A stretch of 64,000 bases of DNA from Ruegeria arenilitoris (GCF_013030265.1 NZ_WPZQ01000006.1:1-64000); one strand, 5' to 3'; shown: positions 47,077-56,873, counted from the first letter of the stretch. Made by a program: numbers and translations. The notes: a model not told the origin generated them from the sequence alone.

Positions 47077-47110
47077 ATATCTTGCCAAAACCGTGCGAAA
47101 ATACGCGCAT

Positions 47111-47518
47111 TCAGTAGGGCGTACATTCGAAAACCTGATAGCCTAAGTCACTGCCTGCATCTTCGTAGGTGCCATAGTCGATACATTCATAGTTTGGCGT
47201 CGAAATTGCCGTCAGCAGCAAGCGCTCCCCTGCCGCACGATCACAACCAAGTACACCAACCGTAACTGCGGCATCGCCCAACACGTCGAGAATGGGACAG
47301 CCCGAAACCTGCGCCATCGCAAGTGCCGCCCGATCGCGGATCGGCCCGAGGCGTGGGGCATATTGTGTGTTTACCCGCACAGCTTCGGCCAATTCACTTC
47401 GAACCCGCACGTCAAACACGCTGCCGTTCACAGCAACACGCGTAGCGGGTACCCCTCGGAAATGAGGTGTACCCGCAGAGCAAGCTGCCAACATCAGAAG
47501 GGCCAGGTACCGGATCAT
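47111..47518 (-). CDS. Hypothetical lipoprotein
   Basis: 135 residues from ATG 47518. Signal MIRYLALLMLAAC gives a good lipobox LAAC with Cys13. The mature protein has four further cysteines (SGCPIL, LGCDRA, YECID, FECTPY), possibly two disulfides. No family recognised. It is upstream of smc on the same strand with a 140 bp gap. Confidence 0.7.
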   Translation of the reverse strand: MIRYLALLMLAACSAGTPHFRGVPATRVAVNGSVFDVRVRSELAEAVRVNTQYAPRLGPIRDRAALAMAQVSGCPILDVLGDAAVTVGVLGCDRAAGERLLLTAISTPNYECIDYGTYEDAGSDLGYQVFECTPY

Positions 47519-47561
47519 GCCGCAGCTTTGCGACAATTTGGTTAACAGATCCTTTCCGGAT

Positions 47562-48761
47562 TCAGCGGCACAACACTTCTCCCAACCGGCGAATGCCCTC
47601 TCGGATTGTGTCCTCGTCAGAGTTTGAGAAACTCAGCCGAATGGTATTTGCGCCCGTTTCATCAGGGAAAAAGGCCTGCCCGGGCACGAATGCCACTTTG
47701 ACAGTTTCGAGCGCTCTGGACAGCAAATCAGCGCCATCCATACCCGAAGGCAAAGTGATCCAAACAAACATACCACCCTCTGGTTTGGTCCATTGAACCT
47801 CCTTCGGCATATACTCTTCCAATGCTGCCAACATCGCATCACGCCGGACGCCGTAGACGTTTCTGAGCATTGGAATGTGGGTATCAAAGCTTGCCCTCGC
47901 GACCTGATAGACCGCCATCTGGTTGATCGTAGCGGAGTGCAGATCAGCCGCCTGCTTCATCAAAACCAGTTGAGAGATAATTGGCTTGGCTGCCACGACC
48001 CAGCCGACCCGCAATCCCGGCGACAGGGTCTTGGAAAAGCTGCCGCAATAGATGGTGCGACAGCTCTCAAGCGATCCTTTGCGCGCCAGTTCCAGACTAA
48101 GGATCGGCGGGATCGCTTCACCTTCGTAGCGAAGCGCTTGATAAGCACCATCCTCGATGATGGCGCAATCCAGCTCTTCTGCCAGATCGAGCAGGGCCTC
48201 CCGTCCTCGCAGATCAACGGTTTCGCCGGTCGGGTTCGCGAAATCCGGGGAGAGATAGGCAAACTTGACCGCCCCCTCACCTGCCCCGGACCGATACTCT
48301 GCCGCACCTCGGTTGCCATTTATGCTGATCCGGTCAAATCGGGGCTCATAGGCGTTGAAGGCCGCCAATGCCCCCAAATAGGTCGGCCAACCCACAAGCG
48401 CGGTATCACCGGGAGAAAGATAAAGCTTACCGAGATAGTCGAGCGCTTGCTGTGATCCCGAAGTGATCAGCACATTGTCGATGTCACATTCCACACCAAT
48501 CTGGCGCATGTGCTCAGCGATCCATTCGCGCAGTGGAACATATCCCTCACTCACAGAATACTGCAGTGACTGGGCCTGTTGATCCACCCCAAGTGCCACC
48601 TGAAAAGCGTTTGCAAATCCTTCCACTGGAAACAGCGCCGGATCGGGGATGCCTCCTGCAAATGAGATAATCCCGGGCTGATCGAGTAGCTTAAGCAATT
48701 CTCGTATCTCGGATGCCTTCATTCGAGATGCACGGGTGGCGAACAGGTGATGCGTTGACAT
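47562..48761 (-). CDS. PLP-dependent aminotransferase (fold type I, 2-aminoadipate/LysN-like)
   Basis: 399 residues. FAGGIPDPALFPVE at the N-terminus, ITSGSQQALDYLGKL, SPDFANPTGETVD, EDGAYQALRYEG and GSFSKTLSPGLRVGW with the PLP lysine, then RLSFSNSDE. This is the MocR/LysN-like aminotransferase group that uses 2-aminoadipate, aromatic or branched amino acids; the substrate is unassigned. It is divergent from an FCD-GntR regulator, which probably controls it. Confidence 0.92.
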   Translation of the reverse strand: MSTHHLFATRASRMKASEIRELLKLLDQPGIISFAGGIPDPALFPVEGFANAFQVALGVDQQAQSLQYSVSEGYVPLREWIAEHMRQIGVECDIDNVLITSGSQQALDYLGKLYLSPGDTALVGWPTYLGALAAFNAYEPRFDRISINGNRGAAEYRSGAGEGAVKFAYLSPDFANPTGETVDLRGREALLDLAEELDCAIIEDGAYQALRYEGEAIPPILSLELARKGSLESCRTIYCGSFSKTLSPGLRVGWVVAAKPIISQLVLMKQAADLHSATINQMAVYQVARASFDTHIPMLRNVYGVRRDAMLAALEEYMPKEVQWTKPEGGMFVWITLPSGMDGADLLSRALETVKVAFVPGQAFFPDETGANTIRLSFSNSDEDTIREGIRRLGEVLCR

Positions 48762-48880
48762 GAGCTTCCTCCGAACTCTGCTCAGCGCAGCCTATGCCGA
48801 CACAATTTAATGTCAATATTTCTGACCTAATATTTCAATGAACTTGAATGATGCAGTTTCTTGAAGCAGGCTGGTTTACG

Positions 48881-48899
48881 TGGTCATATGATTTGACCA
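48881..48899. promoter_or_regulatory. GntR-type operator
   Basis: TGGTCA-N7-TGACCA, an inverted repeat of the TGGTC/GACCA kind bound by FadR/FCD regulators. It is 19 bp before the GntR start codon and within the divergent aminotransferase promoter region. Confidence 0.6.
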
Positions 48900-48917
48900 A
48901 TTTAGAACGACACAGTC

Positions 48918-49688
48918 ATGCCCTTTCAAAAAGTTCAGACCGAAAAGCTGTCTCTGGCCGTTGTCCGCCAGATCGAATTACTCATTCTGCGCGGCATTCT
49001 GCGCCCGGGTGAACGCCTGCCCTCGGAACGAGAACTGGCCGAACGCATGGGTGTATCACGACCATCATTGCGAGAAGCGATTTCGGAGCTTCAGGAACAG
49101 GGGCTGCTGACCGCCAAGGCAGGATCTGGCATCTATGTCGCAGAGGTGCTGGGCTCGGCATTTTCGCCAGCGCTGATCCAGTTGTTCAGCAGCCATGATG
49201 AAGCTGTATTCGATTATCTGTCGTTTCGCCGGGATATGGAGGGATTGGCAGCAGAGCGGGCGGCTAGGCTAGGATCAGACAGTGATCTTAAGGTTATTCA
49301 GACGATCTTTGAAAAGATGAAGGCCGCCCATGATCGCAACGCAGCCGAGGAAGAAGCACATCTGGATGCCCAGTTTCACATGGCGATCATCGAAGCCAGC
49401 CACAACGTCGTCATGCTGCATATGATGCGATCCATGTTCGATCTGCTACGCCAAGGTGTTTTCTACAACAGACAGATGATGTTCCAGCAACGCACAACCA
49501 GAGACTCGATTCTGGATCAGCATCGGGCCATCAATTCTGCGCTGCAGGCGCGCGATCCTCAGGGGGCCCGGAAAGCGGTGCAGCAACACCTGAGTTTTGT
49601 CGAGCGATGTATGGAGGATCAGCAGAAGGCACTGAGGAACGAAACCATCGCCCAGCAGAGACTGGCGCATGAAACCGGTCAAAACTGA
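48918..49688 (+). CDS. FCD-domain GntR (FadR family) transcriptional regulator
   Basis: 256 residues. The N-terminal winged helix has LRPGERLPSERELAERMGVSRPSLREAIS, given here as RPGERLPSERELAERMG and SRPSLREAI; the C-terminal FCD domain shows metal-binding positions in LDAQFHMAIIEASHN and HRAINSALQARD. Likely represses itself and the divergent aminotransferase through the palindrome immediately upstream; effector unknown. Its stop shares a base with the next start (TGATG). Confidence 0.93.
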   Translation: MPFQKVQTEKLSLAVVRQIELLILRGILRPGERLPSERELAERMGVSRPSLREAISELQEQGLLTAKAGSGIYVAEVLGSAFSPALIQLFSSHDEAVFDYLSFRRDMEGLAAERAARLGSDSDLKVIQTIFEKMKAAHDRNAAEEEAHLDAQFHMAIIEASHNVVMLHMMRSMFDLLRQGVFYNRQMMFQQRTTRDSILDQHRAINSALQARDPQGARKAVQQHLSFVERCMEDQQKALRNETIAQQRLAHETGQN

Positions 49689-50191
49689 TGTTTATCGGCC
49701 ACCTGCCGGGTGCCTATCTGATTTTCAGAACAGCGACACCTGATGTCGGAAAATTGGCATTCGCCGCAGGAATGCTGGGCGCAGTTGCGCCTGATCTGGA
49801 CATGCTTTGGTTTTATCTGGTGGATAACCGCGCCCACCATCATCACGCCTATCTGACCCATCGACCTGTCGTTTGGGTCGCTATATTGTTTGCTGGACTT
49901 GCGCTACGGCTTTTCCACCCTAAGGCGGGTACCTTACTCGCATTTTTCGGTGCTGGTGGAGTTGTTCATATGGCGCTGGATTCCATCGTCGGCAAAATCG
50001 CATGGGCCTGGCCATATTCGGACTACTCGCAGCCGCTTGTTGTCGTGCAGGCAACCAATTCACACTGGATTCTGTCTTTTCTGAACCACTGGACCTTTGC
50101 AGTTGAGCTCGCAATCACAGCCCTTGCAATAGCGCTATGGCTCTGGCGCAGGCGTAACTCAACCTGCGTACAATCCAGTGATAATGGCTGA
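49688..50191 (+). CDS. YdjM-type membrane-bound metal-dependent hydrolase
   Basis: 167 residues, about four helices. GHLPGAYLI, GAVAPDLDMLWFYL, HHHHAYLTHRP and VHMALDSIVG are the conserved His/Asp motifs of the YdjM/DUF457 family. Substrate unknown. It is translationally coupled to the GntR gene (TGATG), but its role there is unclear. Confidence 0.88.
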   Translation: MFIGHLPGAYLIFRTATPDVGKLAFAAGMLGAVAPDLDMLWFYLVDNRAHHHHAYLTHRPVVWVAILFAGLALRLFHPKAGTLLAFFGAGGVVHMALDSIVGKIAWAWPYSDYSQPLVVVQATNSHWILSFLNHWTFAVELAITALAIALWLWRRRNSTCVQSSDNG

Positions 50192-50252
50192 TGGAGTAGA
50201 TGTGCTTCAGATATGAAGGCTTTGCGAGAGTTTGATCGCCTCTCAGAATTCA

Positions 50253-50277
50253 GACCCGGCAGCGGAACCACCGGGTC
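50253..50277 (-). terminator. Hairpin after the atp F0 operon
   Basis: 7 bp stem GACCCGG / CCGGGTC with an 11 nt loop, 9 bp after the last atp gene. The minus-strand sequence after it (TGAATTC) is a poor U-run, so termination is uncertain. Confidence 0.4.
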
Positions 50278-50285
50278 AGAAACTT

Positions 50286-50846
50286 TTAGTGCAGCTTTTC
50301 ACCGACGTCGGCAATTGCCGCATCGATCAGCTTGTTCGCCTGAGTAGCAGTCATCTGCTTTGCCAGCACTTCGTTGGCTGCCGATACTGCTACGGTCACG
50401 GCCTGATCGCGCACTTCTTTGACAGCCGAAGCTTCTGCAGACGCGATCTGATCCTGCGCAGCAGCCAAGCGGCGTGCGATGGAGTTTTCCAGATCGGCTT
50501 TGGCCTGCTCGGCGGCCAGTGCAGCATCTTCCTTGGCAGCAGCGACAATCGCGTCTGCCTGACCTTGTACTTCACGCTGCTTGCGCTCGTACGAAGCCAG
50601 AAGGCTGCGGGCTTCTTCGTGCAGGGCACGAGCTTCGTCCAGTTCGGCTTTAATGCCTTCGGCACGGTTATCCAGCGCGCCACCGATCATCGACGGCACC
50701 TTGAAGTAGAACAAAACCGCGATGAAAACGATAAAGCCCAGCGTGACAACGAAGTCGGTGTTGCCAAGCGAGAAGAACGGGCCGCTTGCGGCAAATGCCG
50801 GGCTGGCTGCGCCGATGGTCAGGATAAGGGCAAGAGTGTTCCGCAT
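50286..50846 (-). CDS. atpF: F0F1 ATP synthase subunit b
   Basis: 186 residues. N-terminal membrane part: [14 protein letters not shown] looks like a cleavable leader, then [16 protein letters not shown] anchors, followed by a long charged helix ([19 protein letters not shown] onward) that forms the peripheral stalk. It is last in the F0 operon, 5 bp after b'. The paired b and b' subunits form a heterodimeric stalk. Confidence 0.95.
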   Translation of the reverse strand: MRNTLALILTIGAASPAFAASGPFFSLGNTDFVVTLGFIVFIAVLFYFKVPSMIGGALDNRAEGIKAELDEARALHEEARSLLASYERKQREVQGQADAIVAAAKEDAALAAEQAKADLENSIARRLAAAQDQIASAEASAVKEVRDQAVTVAVSAANEVLAKQMTATQANKLIDAAIADVGEKLH

Positions 50847-50851
50847 GTCAC

Positions 50852-51403
50852 TTATCCTTTCGATTGCGCGTCTACGGCACTGGCGATGGCTTTGGCATCC
50901 GCCTCGCCGCCCAGCGCAGTAACCAGTTCAGCCGCCGTATCCTTGGCAACCACTTGAATGCTTTCCAGCGCACCGGCACGGATTTCGGCAATTGCCTTTT
51001 CCGATTCAGCCGCCTTTGCAGCGATTTCCGCGTCCGCCTTGGCAATCGCATCATCCAGACCTGCCTGGATTTCCGCACGTGCTTCGGCAGCGATACGCTG
51101 CGCTTCGGCACGGGCATCGGCCAGCGCCTTGTTATAGGCCTCTTCAGCCTCGACCGCCTTGGCCTTCAGATCTTCGGCCGCAGCCAGGTCATTTGTAATG
51201 GTCCCCTGACGTTCAGCCAGGATTGCCGCGATGCGAGGCAGAGCCACGCGAGACAGGACCAGAAAGATGACGACCAGCGTGATGACCAGCCAGAAAATCT
51301 GGTTGGGGAACCAATCGAAGCAGAGCTGTGGCATCCCGATGGCAGAGCCATAGGAGTCGACGCACGAGCCAGCTACCTCTTCTGTAAGGGGTTCAGTCGC
51401 CAT
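50852..51403 (-). CDS. atpG: F0F1 ATP synthase subunit b'
   Basis: 183 residues. A roughly 30-residue N-terminal part with two Cys (GSCVDS, PQLCFD) precedes the helix [13 protein letters not shown], then a long Ala/Glu-rich coiled coil. This is the second, divergent b-type subunit of photosynthetic and related alphaproteobacteria. 87 bp separates it from atpE, longer than other gaps in the operon. Confidence 0.93.
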   Translation of the reverse strand: MATEPLTEEVAGSCVDSYGSAIGMPQLCFDWFPNQIFWLVITLVVIFLVLSRVALPRIAAILAERQGTITNDLAAAEDLKAKAVEAEEAYNKALADARAEAQRIAAEARAEIQAGLDDAIAKADAEIAAKAAESEKAIAEIRAGALESIQVVAKDTAAELVTALGGEADAKAIASAVDAQSKG

Positions 51404-51489
51404 GATATCCTCCGTCGGAAACTTGTCTTTACAACAGGTGGGCCGCTATGGCTTGGGCCCACCTGCGCGTAAGGATCAGGTTCCGCAGA

Positions 51490-51714
51490 TTATACGGCGA
51501 ACATCAGCAGCAGCGAGACCAGGAATGCGAAGATCCCCAGGGCTTCTGCGAACGCGATACCGATGAACAGGGTTGCGGTCTGCGAAGCAGCCGCCGAAGG
51601 GTTGCGCAGGGCGCCGGACAGGAAGTTGCCTGCAACGTTGCCCACCCCGATTGCGGCTGCGCCGGAACCGATTGCTGCCAGGCCTGCGCCGATGTGTGCG
51701 AGATCGCCTTCCAT
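51490..51714 (-). CDS. atpE: F0F1 ATP synthase subunit c
   Basis: 74 residues, hairpin of two helices. First helix [19 protein letters not shown] with the glycine-rich packing motif; loop RNPS; second helix [16 protein letters not shown] with the proton-carrying Glu in AFAEALG. Ring subunit of the rotor. It lies between atpB and b'. Confidence 0.97.
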   Translation of the reverse strand: MEGDLAHIGAGLAAIGSGAAAIGVGNVAGNFLSGALRNPSAAASQTATLFIGIAFAEALGIFAFLVSLLLMFAV

Positions 51715-51762
51715 GATGTATCTCCTTACGAATTGGAAGTTTCGATGTTGGGGTATCAGACC

Positions 51763-52518
51763 TTAGTGCGAAGGATGCAGCGCATCTTTCAGGTAAACAC
51801 AGGTCAGAATGGTGAATACGTACGCCTGGATAAAGGACACGAGGACCTCAAGGCCGTACATTGCGGTGATCGCCAGAACGGACACGGGCGAGATCGCGGC
51901 GATTGCAGCAAAGCCTGCAAACACTTTGATAACAGCGTGGCCAGCCATGACGTTACCGGCAAGACGAATGGAGTGGCTGACCGGGCGTACGAAGTACGAG
52001 ATCAGCTCGATGATCGCCAGAACCGGGCGCAGAGCCAGAGGCGCGCTGGAGACCCAGAACAGGCCCAGAAAGCCTGCGCCGTTCTTTACAAAGCCCAGCA
52101 CGGTCACGGTCAGGAAGACCGACAGCGCCAGTGGGATTGTCACGGCGAAATGCGATGTGGTGGTGAAGGACATGGGGATCATGCCCAGGAAGTTCGCGCA
52201 GACGATGAACATGAACAGGGTCATGACATATGGGAAGTACTTGACGCCTTCCTTGCCGCAGATGTCTTCCAGCATCTTGTAGATAAAGCCGTAGGCCAGT
52301 TCGGCCACCGACTGCATACGGGTCGGAACGATGGCGCGCTTCGAAGTGCTGAGAACCAGCAGAGCGAAGATCGCAGCGATTGCCAGGAACAGCCACAGTG
52401 TAACGTTGGTCGGCGTGTACCACGCAATCTCACCGCCAAAGAGTGGTTTGACAATGAACTGGTCCATTGGGTGGAATACCAGGCTGCTGCCTTCTGCTGC
52501 GGTGGTCTCGGTCGCCAC
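51763..52518 (-). CDS. atpB: F0F1 ATP synthase subunit a
   Basis: 251 residues, five to six helices. Contains the essential Arg in [14 protein letters not shown] and the [13 protein letters not shown] helix near the C-terminus. Forms the proton half-channels against the c ring. It begins at GTG 52518, 2 bp after atpI. Confidence 0.97.
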   Translation of the reverse strand: MATETTAAEGSSLVFHPMDQFIVKPLFGGEIAWYTPTNVTLWLFLAIAAIFALLVLSTSKRAIVPTRMQSVAELAYGFIYKMLEDICGKEGVKYFPYVMTLFMFIVCANFLGMIPMSFTTTSHFAVTIPLALSVFLTVTVLGFVKNGAGFLGLFWVSSAPLALRPVLAIIELISYFVRPVSHSIRLAGNVMAGHAVIKVFAGFAAIAAISPVSVLAITAMYGLEVLVSFIQAYVFTILTCVYLKDALHPSH

Positions 52519-52520
52519 GT

Positions 52521-52856
52521 TCAGTCCCTCTCGTCTCGTTCGGCCTGCTCTTGGGCCGCCGTCTGTTTCTCCTGAACCTCTTTCGCGCTGCGGAGCATAA
52601 CCTTCACGCCCGCGACAAGGCCCAGCAATGTGAACAGCACCAGAAATATCGGGATTGTCCCGAGCAGGCTGTCCAGCCCGTATCCGATGCCAAATCCGAT
52701 CCCAAGACCGGAAACCATTTCGATGACCATCCTCCAGGCAAGCTCGCCACCGGACACGTCAGCATCTGCACGAGGCTTTGGCGCTTTGGCCTTTTTCGCC
52801 GCCGCAATCTTGGCCTCAAGCTGCGCCATACGCTGCTTTTGGTCATCATCGGTCAC
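52521..52856 (-). CDS. atpI: ATP synthase assembly protein I
   Basis: 111 residues from GTG 52856. Charged N-terminal helix ([19 protein letters not shown]), then two helices, [21 protein letters not shown] and [19 protein letters not shown], the AtpI pattern. It helps c-ring assembly. First gene of the F0 operon; F1 genes are absent from the window, as expected where F0 and F1 are split. Confidence 0.93.
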   Translation of the reverse strand: MTDDDQKQRMAQLEAKIAAAKKAKAPKPRADADVSGGELAWRMVIEMVSGLGIGFGIGYGLDSLLGTIPIFLVLFTLLGLVAGVKVMLRSAKEVQEKQTAAQEQAERDERD

Positions 52857-53041
52857 GGGCGGTTTCCTCGCACTGTCTTGAGGCTAGGTGCTAAGGGGCA
52901 TGGGGCGCAGAGTCAACGCTATTGAGGTCGCAGTTCGAGATCGGTTAAGGCATTGTTTTATAAACTTTAATTACAACGCGCACCTGATGCGACCACAGAG
53001 TTAGACTGGCAAATTCGGCGATTGTAGCTAAATCCGCATAT

Positions 53042-53953
53042 TCAACCTTTTGGTTGATCTTTGTATTCCCTATCCGCTTGCCAACGTCTGACAATGCGCC
53101 CATCGATCAGCAAAAGGCCCGCGAAAATGGCCGCCATGCCGACCAGATGCTCCGGCAAAAGTGTCTCCCCCAGAACAGATGTCCCGAGCACCAGCGCCGA
53201 GACCGGGGCGATCAGGGTGACTGTTGAGATATTGGTCGGTCCCACCTTTGGCAGCAGCCAATAAAACGCAATGAATGCCACCGAGGTCAGGACAAATCCG
53301 ATCATCAGAAGTGAGGCCCAAGTCTCGGCACGCGTGATGTGCGGCAGTCCCTCCCGCCAAAGTGCCAGTGGGGCAATCGACAGCGTCGCGCCTGTTAGGG
53401 CAAGAGCCACCAGAACAACCGGCGGCATGTCCCGGAATGCGCGCGCGAAATTGAGAGAGAAAGCGTAGCAAACGGGTGCGAGCAGGATCAGCAGAATGGC
53501 CCAGAACTCGGACTTCGCACCCGACTGCAAGAGCGGCAGTGATAGAACGACGATACCGGTAAACCCGCAAACCACACCCAATGACTTGAGCAGTGTGGCC
53601 CGCTCACCTCCGGGCCAGAAATGCGAGACGATGACGGCAAAGGCTGGTGTTGTGGCATTAACAATACCGGCGACACCTGCGCCGATATGCTGCTGGCCCA
53701 GCGCATAAAACGCAAATGGCGCTGCGTAACTCAGCGCGCCAAAGCCCAACAGCCCCGCAGTTCGGCCAACGGTCAGATGGACCGGCAAACGCCTACCCAA
53801 CACGTAAACCCAACACCCCAGCGCCCCAAAGCCCACGCGCCCCATCGAGACCGACAATGGCCCAAGCTCACGCAGCAAAATGGCGTTGAACATGAAGGAC
53901 ATGCCCCAGCCGATGCCAAGGACGCAGATCACCAGCCAGTATTTCAGTGGCAT
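53042..53953 (-). CDS. EamA (DMT) family transporter
   Basis: 303 residues from ATG 53953, ten helices in two EamA repeats (WLVICVLGIGWGMSFMFN first; LILLAPVCYAFSLNFARAF second). The frame extends upstream to 53986, but the ATG just before the first helix is the likely start. Substrate unknown. It is divergent from the ArsR regulator. Confidence 0.88.
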   Translation of the reverse strand: MPLKYWLVICVLGIGWGMSFMFNAILLRELGPLSVSMGRVGFGALGCWVYVLGRRLPVHLTVGRTAGLLGFGALSYAAPFAFYALGQQHIGAGVAGIVNATTPAFAVIVSHFWPGGERATLLKSLGVVCGFTGIVVLSLPLLQSGAKSEFWAILLILLAPVCYAFSLNFARAFRDMPPVVLVALALTGATLSIAPLALWREGLPHITRAETWASLLMIGFVLTSVAFIAFYWLLPKVGPTNISTVTLIAPVSALVLGTSVLGETLLPEHLVGMAAIFAGLLLIDGRIVRRWQADREYKDQPKG

Positions 53954-54013
53954 CGTCACGCCCCCCTCCAAGTTTCGGCGCAGCATGGCGTGGGCTCGGA
54001 AATTGTCAAACAG

Positions 54014-54032
54014 CTTCCTGCATATTAGGAAG
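54014..54032. promoter_or_regulatory. Inverted repeat covering the arsR-like ribosome site
   Basis: CTTCCT (54014-54019) and AGGAAG (54027-54032), 7 nt apart, directly before the ATG at 54038 and including its Shine-Dalgarno. Either an ArsR operator or a hairpin that masks the ribosome site. Confidence 0.5.
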
Positions 54033-54037
54033 GAGCC

Positions 54038-54382
54038 ATGTCCAGCGATCTCGACACTGTATTCGCGGCCCTTGCCGACCCCACGCGCCGCACCATCCTG
54101 GCGATGCTGCTTGAGGATGACATGGCCGTCACTGATGTGGCTGAACCATTCGAGATGTCGCTAGCGGCGATCTCGAAACATCTGGTCATTCTGACCAAGG
54201 CCGGGCTTATTTCTCAGGAAAAGCGGGGCCGGGTGAAATGGTGCAAGCTGGAGCCCGACGCCCTGAGACAGGCTTCAGTTTGGATGCAGGGATTCGGACA
54301 ATTTGAACCGGTGAATCTGGACGCCTTTGAACGCTTTCTCGAAACCGAAAACCTTGGGGAACAAGAAGGCAAACAATCCTAG
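54038..54382 (+). CDS. ArsR family transcriptional regulator
   Basis: 114 residues, winged helix: ALADPTRRTILAMLLEDD and SLAAISKHLVILTKAGLI are the typical core, with RGRVKWCKLEPDAL as the wing. One cysteine only, so no obvious classical metal site. Subfamily without metal sensing is likely. It is divergent from one EamA gene and converges with another (4 bp overlap), so either may be its target. Confidence 0.92.
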   Translation: MSSDLDTVFAALADPTRRTILAMLLEDDMAVTDVAEPFEMSLAAISKHLVILTKAGLISQEKRGRVKWCKLEPDALRQASVWMQGFGQFEPVNLDAFERFLETENLGEQEGKQS

Positions 54383-55299
54383 CCTTCGCGACTGCGGGAT
54401 CGATGCGCTGCCTGTCCTTCCTCTTCAGGCTTCAGCAGCATCAGCAACGCGATCACAGTCAATGCAACTCCGATCAGGATCATCCCGGTTGGGGCACCGT
54501 TTCCAAGTGCGATTTCCCACAGGATGACCCAACTGGGTGTCAGATAGGTATAGGCCATGACTTTCGCCGATGGCAGATAGAGCGTTGCGTATTGAAGCAG
54601 CACGAAAGTAGCGGCACTTGCAAAAATCGCCACGTAGAACAGCCCGATCCAGACAATCGGCGGAAGGTTCATCCAATCGGTTGCGCGAATGTCCGACCAC
54701 CCGAACACCAAAAGAACTGCACATCCCGCCAATAGCATACCGAATGTAAAGACCACTGCTGGTTCTCCACGATTCAGTTTGCGTACCATAGGGGTGTAGA
54801 TCGCATGCGCGACGCACCCCCAGAAATAGATGATCTCACCTTGACCGATCTCAAACGCGTGAAAGGCTTGCCAGTCTGCGCGGAAAATCACCCAGAGAGC
54901 CCCTACTGCCCCAACTAACAATGCCATGGCCATGTGAGAGGTCGTGACCTGCCGCAACAACATCCATCCGGCAATGGCAGATAGTATAGGCGTCAGAGTG
55001 AAGACGGCTGCAGCACTGACTGGCGGTGCAGTTTTCAGACCGTAGAACATCAGCACAAAGTAGGTCGCGAACAGCCCGCCGAGCACAAGATAGCGCCAGG
55101 GTGCTTTGGCCGCACTGCGCGGTATGCCAGTGGTGACCAGCGCAGCGACACCAATCACGACGGCAGCAATCGCAAATCGTGCAGCGTTTAGCGCGGCAGG
55201 TGCAATCTCGTTGGCGATCATTGAGCCAAGCGAAAAACTGCCCGCGACAAGTGCAGAAAAAGCCAACATGGCCAGATGGCCACGGGCCTGAGAACTCAT
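54379..55299 (-). CDS. EamA (DMT) family transporter
   Basis: 306 residues from ATG 55299, ten helices: LAMLAFSALVAGSFSLG begins the first repeat, VTTSHMAMALLVGAVGALWVI closes it, and IIYFWGCVAHAIYTPMV begins the second. The ATG overlaps the LysR stop (ATGA), so the two are coupled and the regulator may control this exporter. Substrate unknown. Confidence 0.88.
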   Translation of the reverse strand: MSSQARGHLAMLAFSALVAGSFSLGSMIANEIAPAALNAARFAIAAVVIGVAALVTTGIPRSAAKAPWRYLVLGGLFATYFVLMFYGLKTAPPVSAAAVFTLTPILSAIAGWMLLRQVTTSHMAMALLVGAVGALWVIFRADWQAFHAFEIGQGEIIYFWGCVAHAIYTPMVRKLNRGEPAVVFTFGMLLAGCAVLLVFGWSDIRATDWMNLPPIVWIGLFYVAIFASAATFVLLQYATLYLPSAKVMAYTYLTPSWVILWEIALGNGAPTGMILIGVALTVIALLMLLKPEEEGQAAHRSRSREG

Positions 55300-56174
55300 G
55301 GCAGCCAATCCTTGGCCTGCTCTTTCAGGAACGTCAGGAACGCCTGGACCTTTGTTGTGCGGTGCAGATCGACATGTGTCACCAACCACAGTTTGCCTGA
55401 CCATTCGGGCAACGGATCCATGACCTCTTCCAATTCCGGATGACGTGCGGCTTCCCAACGCGCCATAAATCCTATGCCGGCCCCGGCCCGAACCGCTTCA
55501 GCGCCAGTGAAATTGTTCGAGCAGCGGAAAGTGATCGCCTCGGCAGGTGCATTGGTGCGCAGCCACTGGGAAAACGGCGCACGGCTGTTTTCATCGTCAT
55601 TGCCAACAAAGGCGTGGTTGGCAAAATCCTCGATGCCGGTTGGTTTTCCGCGACGGTCAATGTAGCCCTTGCTGGCATAGAGGCCCACCTCCTGCGAGAC
55701 GAAGGGCTGCACAACATTATCAGGCTGATCCGGCGCAGCACCGGCGCGGATAGCCACATGTGCCTCACCATATTCCAGCCTGAACAACCGATCTCCGGTC
55801 AGATAACGCACGATAAGCTCGGGGTGGGTTTTCTGAAACTCGCTAAGTGTAGGCACGACTAATGGTGCCAACGATGCCAGTGATGTGACCACCAACTCTC
55901 CCGAAACATCGTCCCCACGTCCCTTCATCCGGCCGACAAGCTGATTGAACTGATCCTCGGTTGCCTGCGCAACACGCAACAGATCCTCTCCCGCTTCAGT
56001 TGGGGTGTATCCGCGGGCGTGACGCTGGAATAGCTTGACGCCTAAACGGGCCTCGATCGCGTCGATATGACGAATGACAGTGGCATGGTGCACACCCAAT
56101 ACTTCGGCCGCGCCACTAACAGTCCCCATCCGGGCCACCTGATAGGCGGTTCTTACCTCATCCCAGTTATCCAT
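55296..56174 (-). CDS. LysR family transcriptional regulator
   Basis: 292 residues from ATG 56174. The N-terminal helix-turn-helix is GTVSGAAEVLGVHHATVIRH, followed by RLGVKLFQRHARGYTPTEAG; the effector domain ends VDLHRTTKVQAFLTFL. The frame runs open to 56948 but that part is antisense to the azoreductase. The gene is divergent from the azoreductase; CAAC-N4-GTTG near 56200 is a candidate site. Confidence 0.92.
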   Translation of the reverse strand: MDNWDEVRTAYQVARMGTVSGAAEVLGVHHATVIRHIDAIEARLGVKLFQRHARGYTPTEAGEDLLRVAQATEDQFNQLVGRMKGRGDDVSGELVVTSLASLAPLVVPTLSEFQKTHPELIVRYLTGDRLFRLEYGEAHVAIRAGAAPDQPDNVVQPFVSQEVGLYASKGYIDRRGKPTGIEDFANHAFVGNDDENSRAPFSQWLRTNAPAEAITFRCSNNFTGAEAVRAGAGIGFMARWEAARHPELEEVMDPLPEWSGKLWLVTHVDLHRTTKVQAFLTFLKEQAKDWLP

Positions 56175-56291
56175 GATCACCACGACTGTGCAATTTCCAA
56201 CAACTGATGTTGATATATCCGAGTTTTGTTCATCTACACAACATTCATATTGGAGGCAGAAGCAAAATCCCCGAACAAAGGACCTCAAGAA

Positions 56292-56873
56292 ATGACCAAA
56301 ACCATCCTGCACATTGATGCGTCCGCCCGTCGCACCGGCTCTGCAACGCGTGATCTCTCTGACCGCGTTGTCAAACATCTGGGTGCCAGTCGCATTATCC
56401 GCCGCGATCTGGCAACACCCTTGCCGCTGCTGACCGAAGACTGGATCGCGGCAAACTTTACCCCTGCGGACCAGCGTGATCCGCTGCAACGTGATCAACT
56501 GGCCCTGTCGGATGAACTGGTTCAGGAACTGCAGGAGGCTGACACAATCGTAATCGGCCTGCCGATCTACAATTTTTCGGTGCCCGCCGCATTCAAAGCG
56601 TGGATTGACCTTGTTGCCCGCGTCGGCCTGACCTTCAGCTACACCGAAAACGGGCCCAAAGGGCTGCTTGAAGGCAAGCGGGCAGTTCTGGCAATTGCCT
56701 CGGGTGGAACGGCCGTAGGGTCCGAAATTGACTATGCATCCGGTTACGCACGCCACGTGCTGGGCTTCATCGGAATTACAGATGTCGACGTCGTTGCGGC
56801 CGATCAAATGGCAATGGACCCTGAAAACACCCTCACCAACGCGCAAAAAGCAGTAGCAGAACTGGCCGCCTGA
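56292..56873 (+). CDS. azoR: FMN-dependent NADH:quinone oxidoreductase/azoreductase (AzoR family)
   Basis: 193 residues from ATG 56292. Flavodoxin-like fold: ILHIDASARRTGSATRDLS (phosphate loop), GLPIYNFSVPAAFKAWIDL and LAIASGGTAVGS are AcpD/AzoR hallmarks. Reduces quinones and azo compounds with two electrons, limiting quinone stress. Divergent LysR suggests induction by an electrophile or quinone (inference). Confidence 0.93.
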   Translation: MTKTILHIDASARRTGSATRDLSDRVVKHLGASRIIRRDLATPLPLLTEDWIAANFTPADQRDPLQRDQLALSDELVQELQEADTIVIGLPIYNFSVPAAFKAWIDLVARVGLTFSYTENGPKGLLEGKRAVLAIASGGTAVGSEIDYASGYARHVLGFIGITDVDVVAADQMAMDPENTLTNAQKAVAELAA

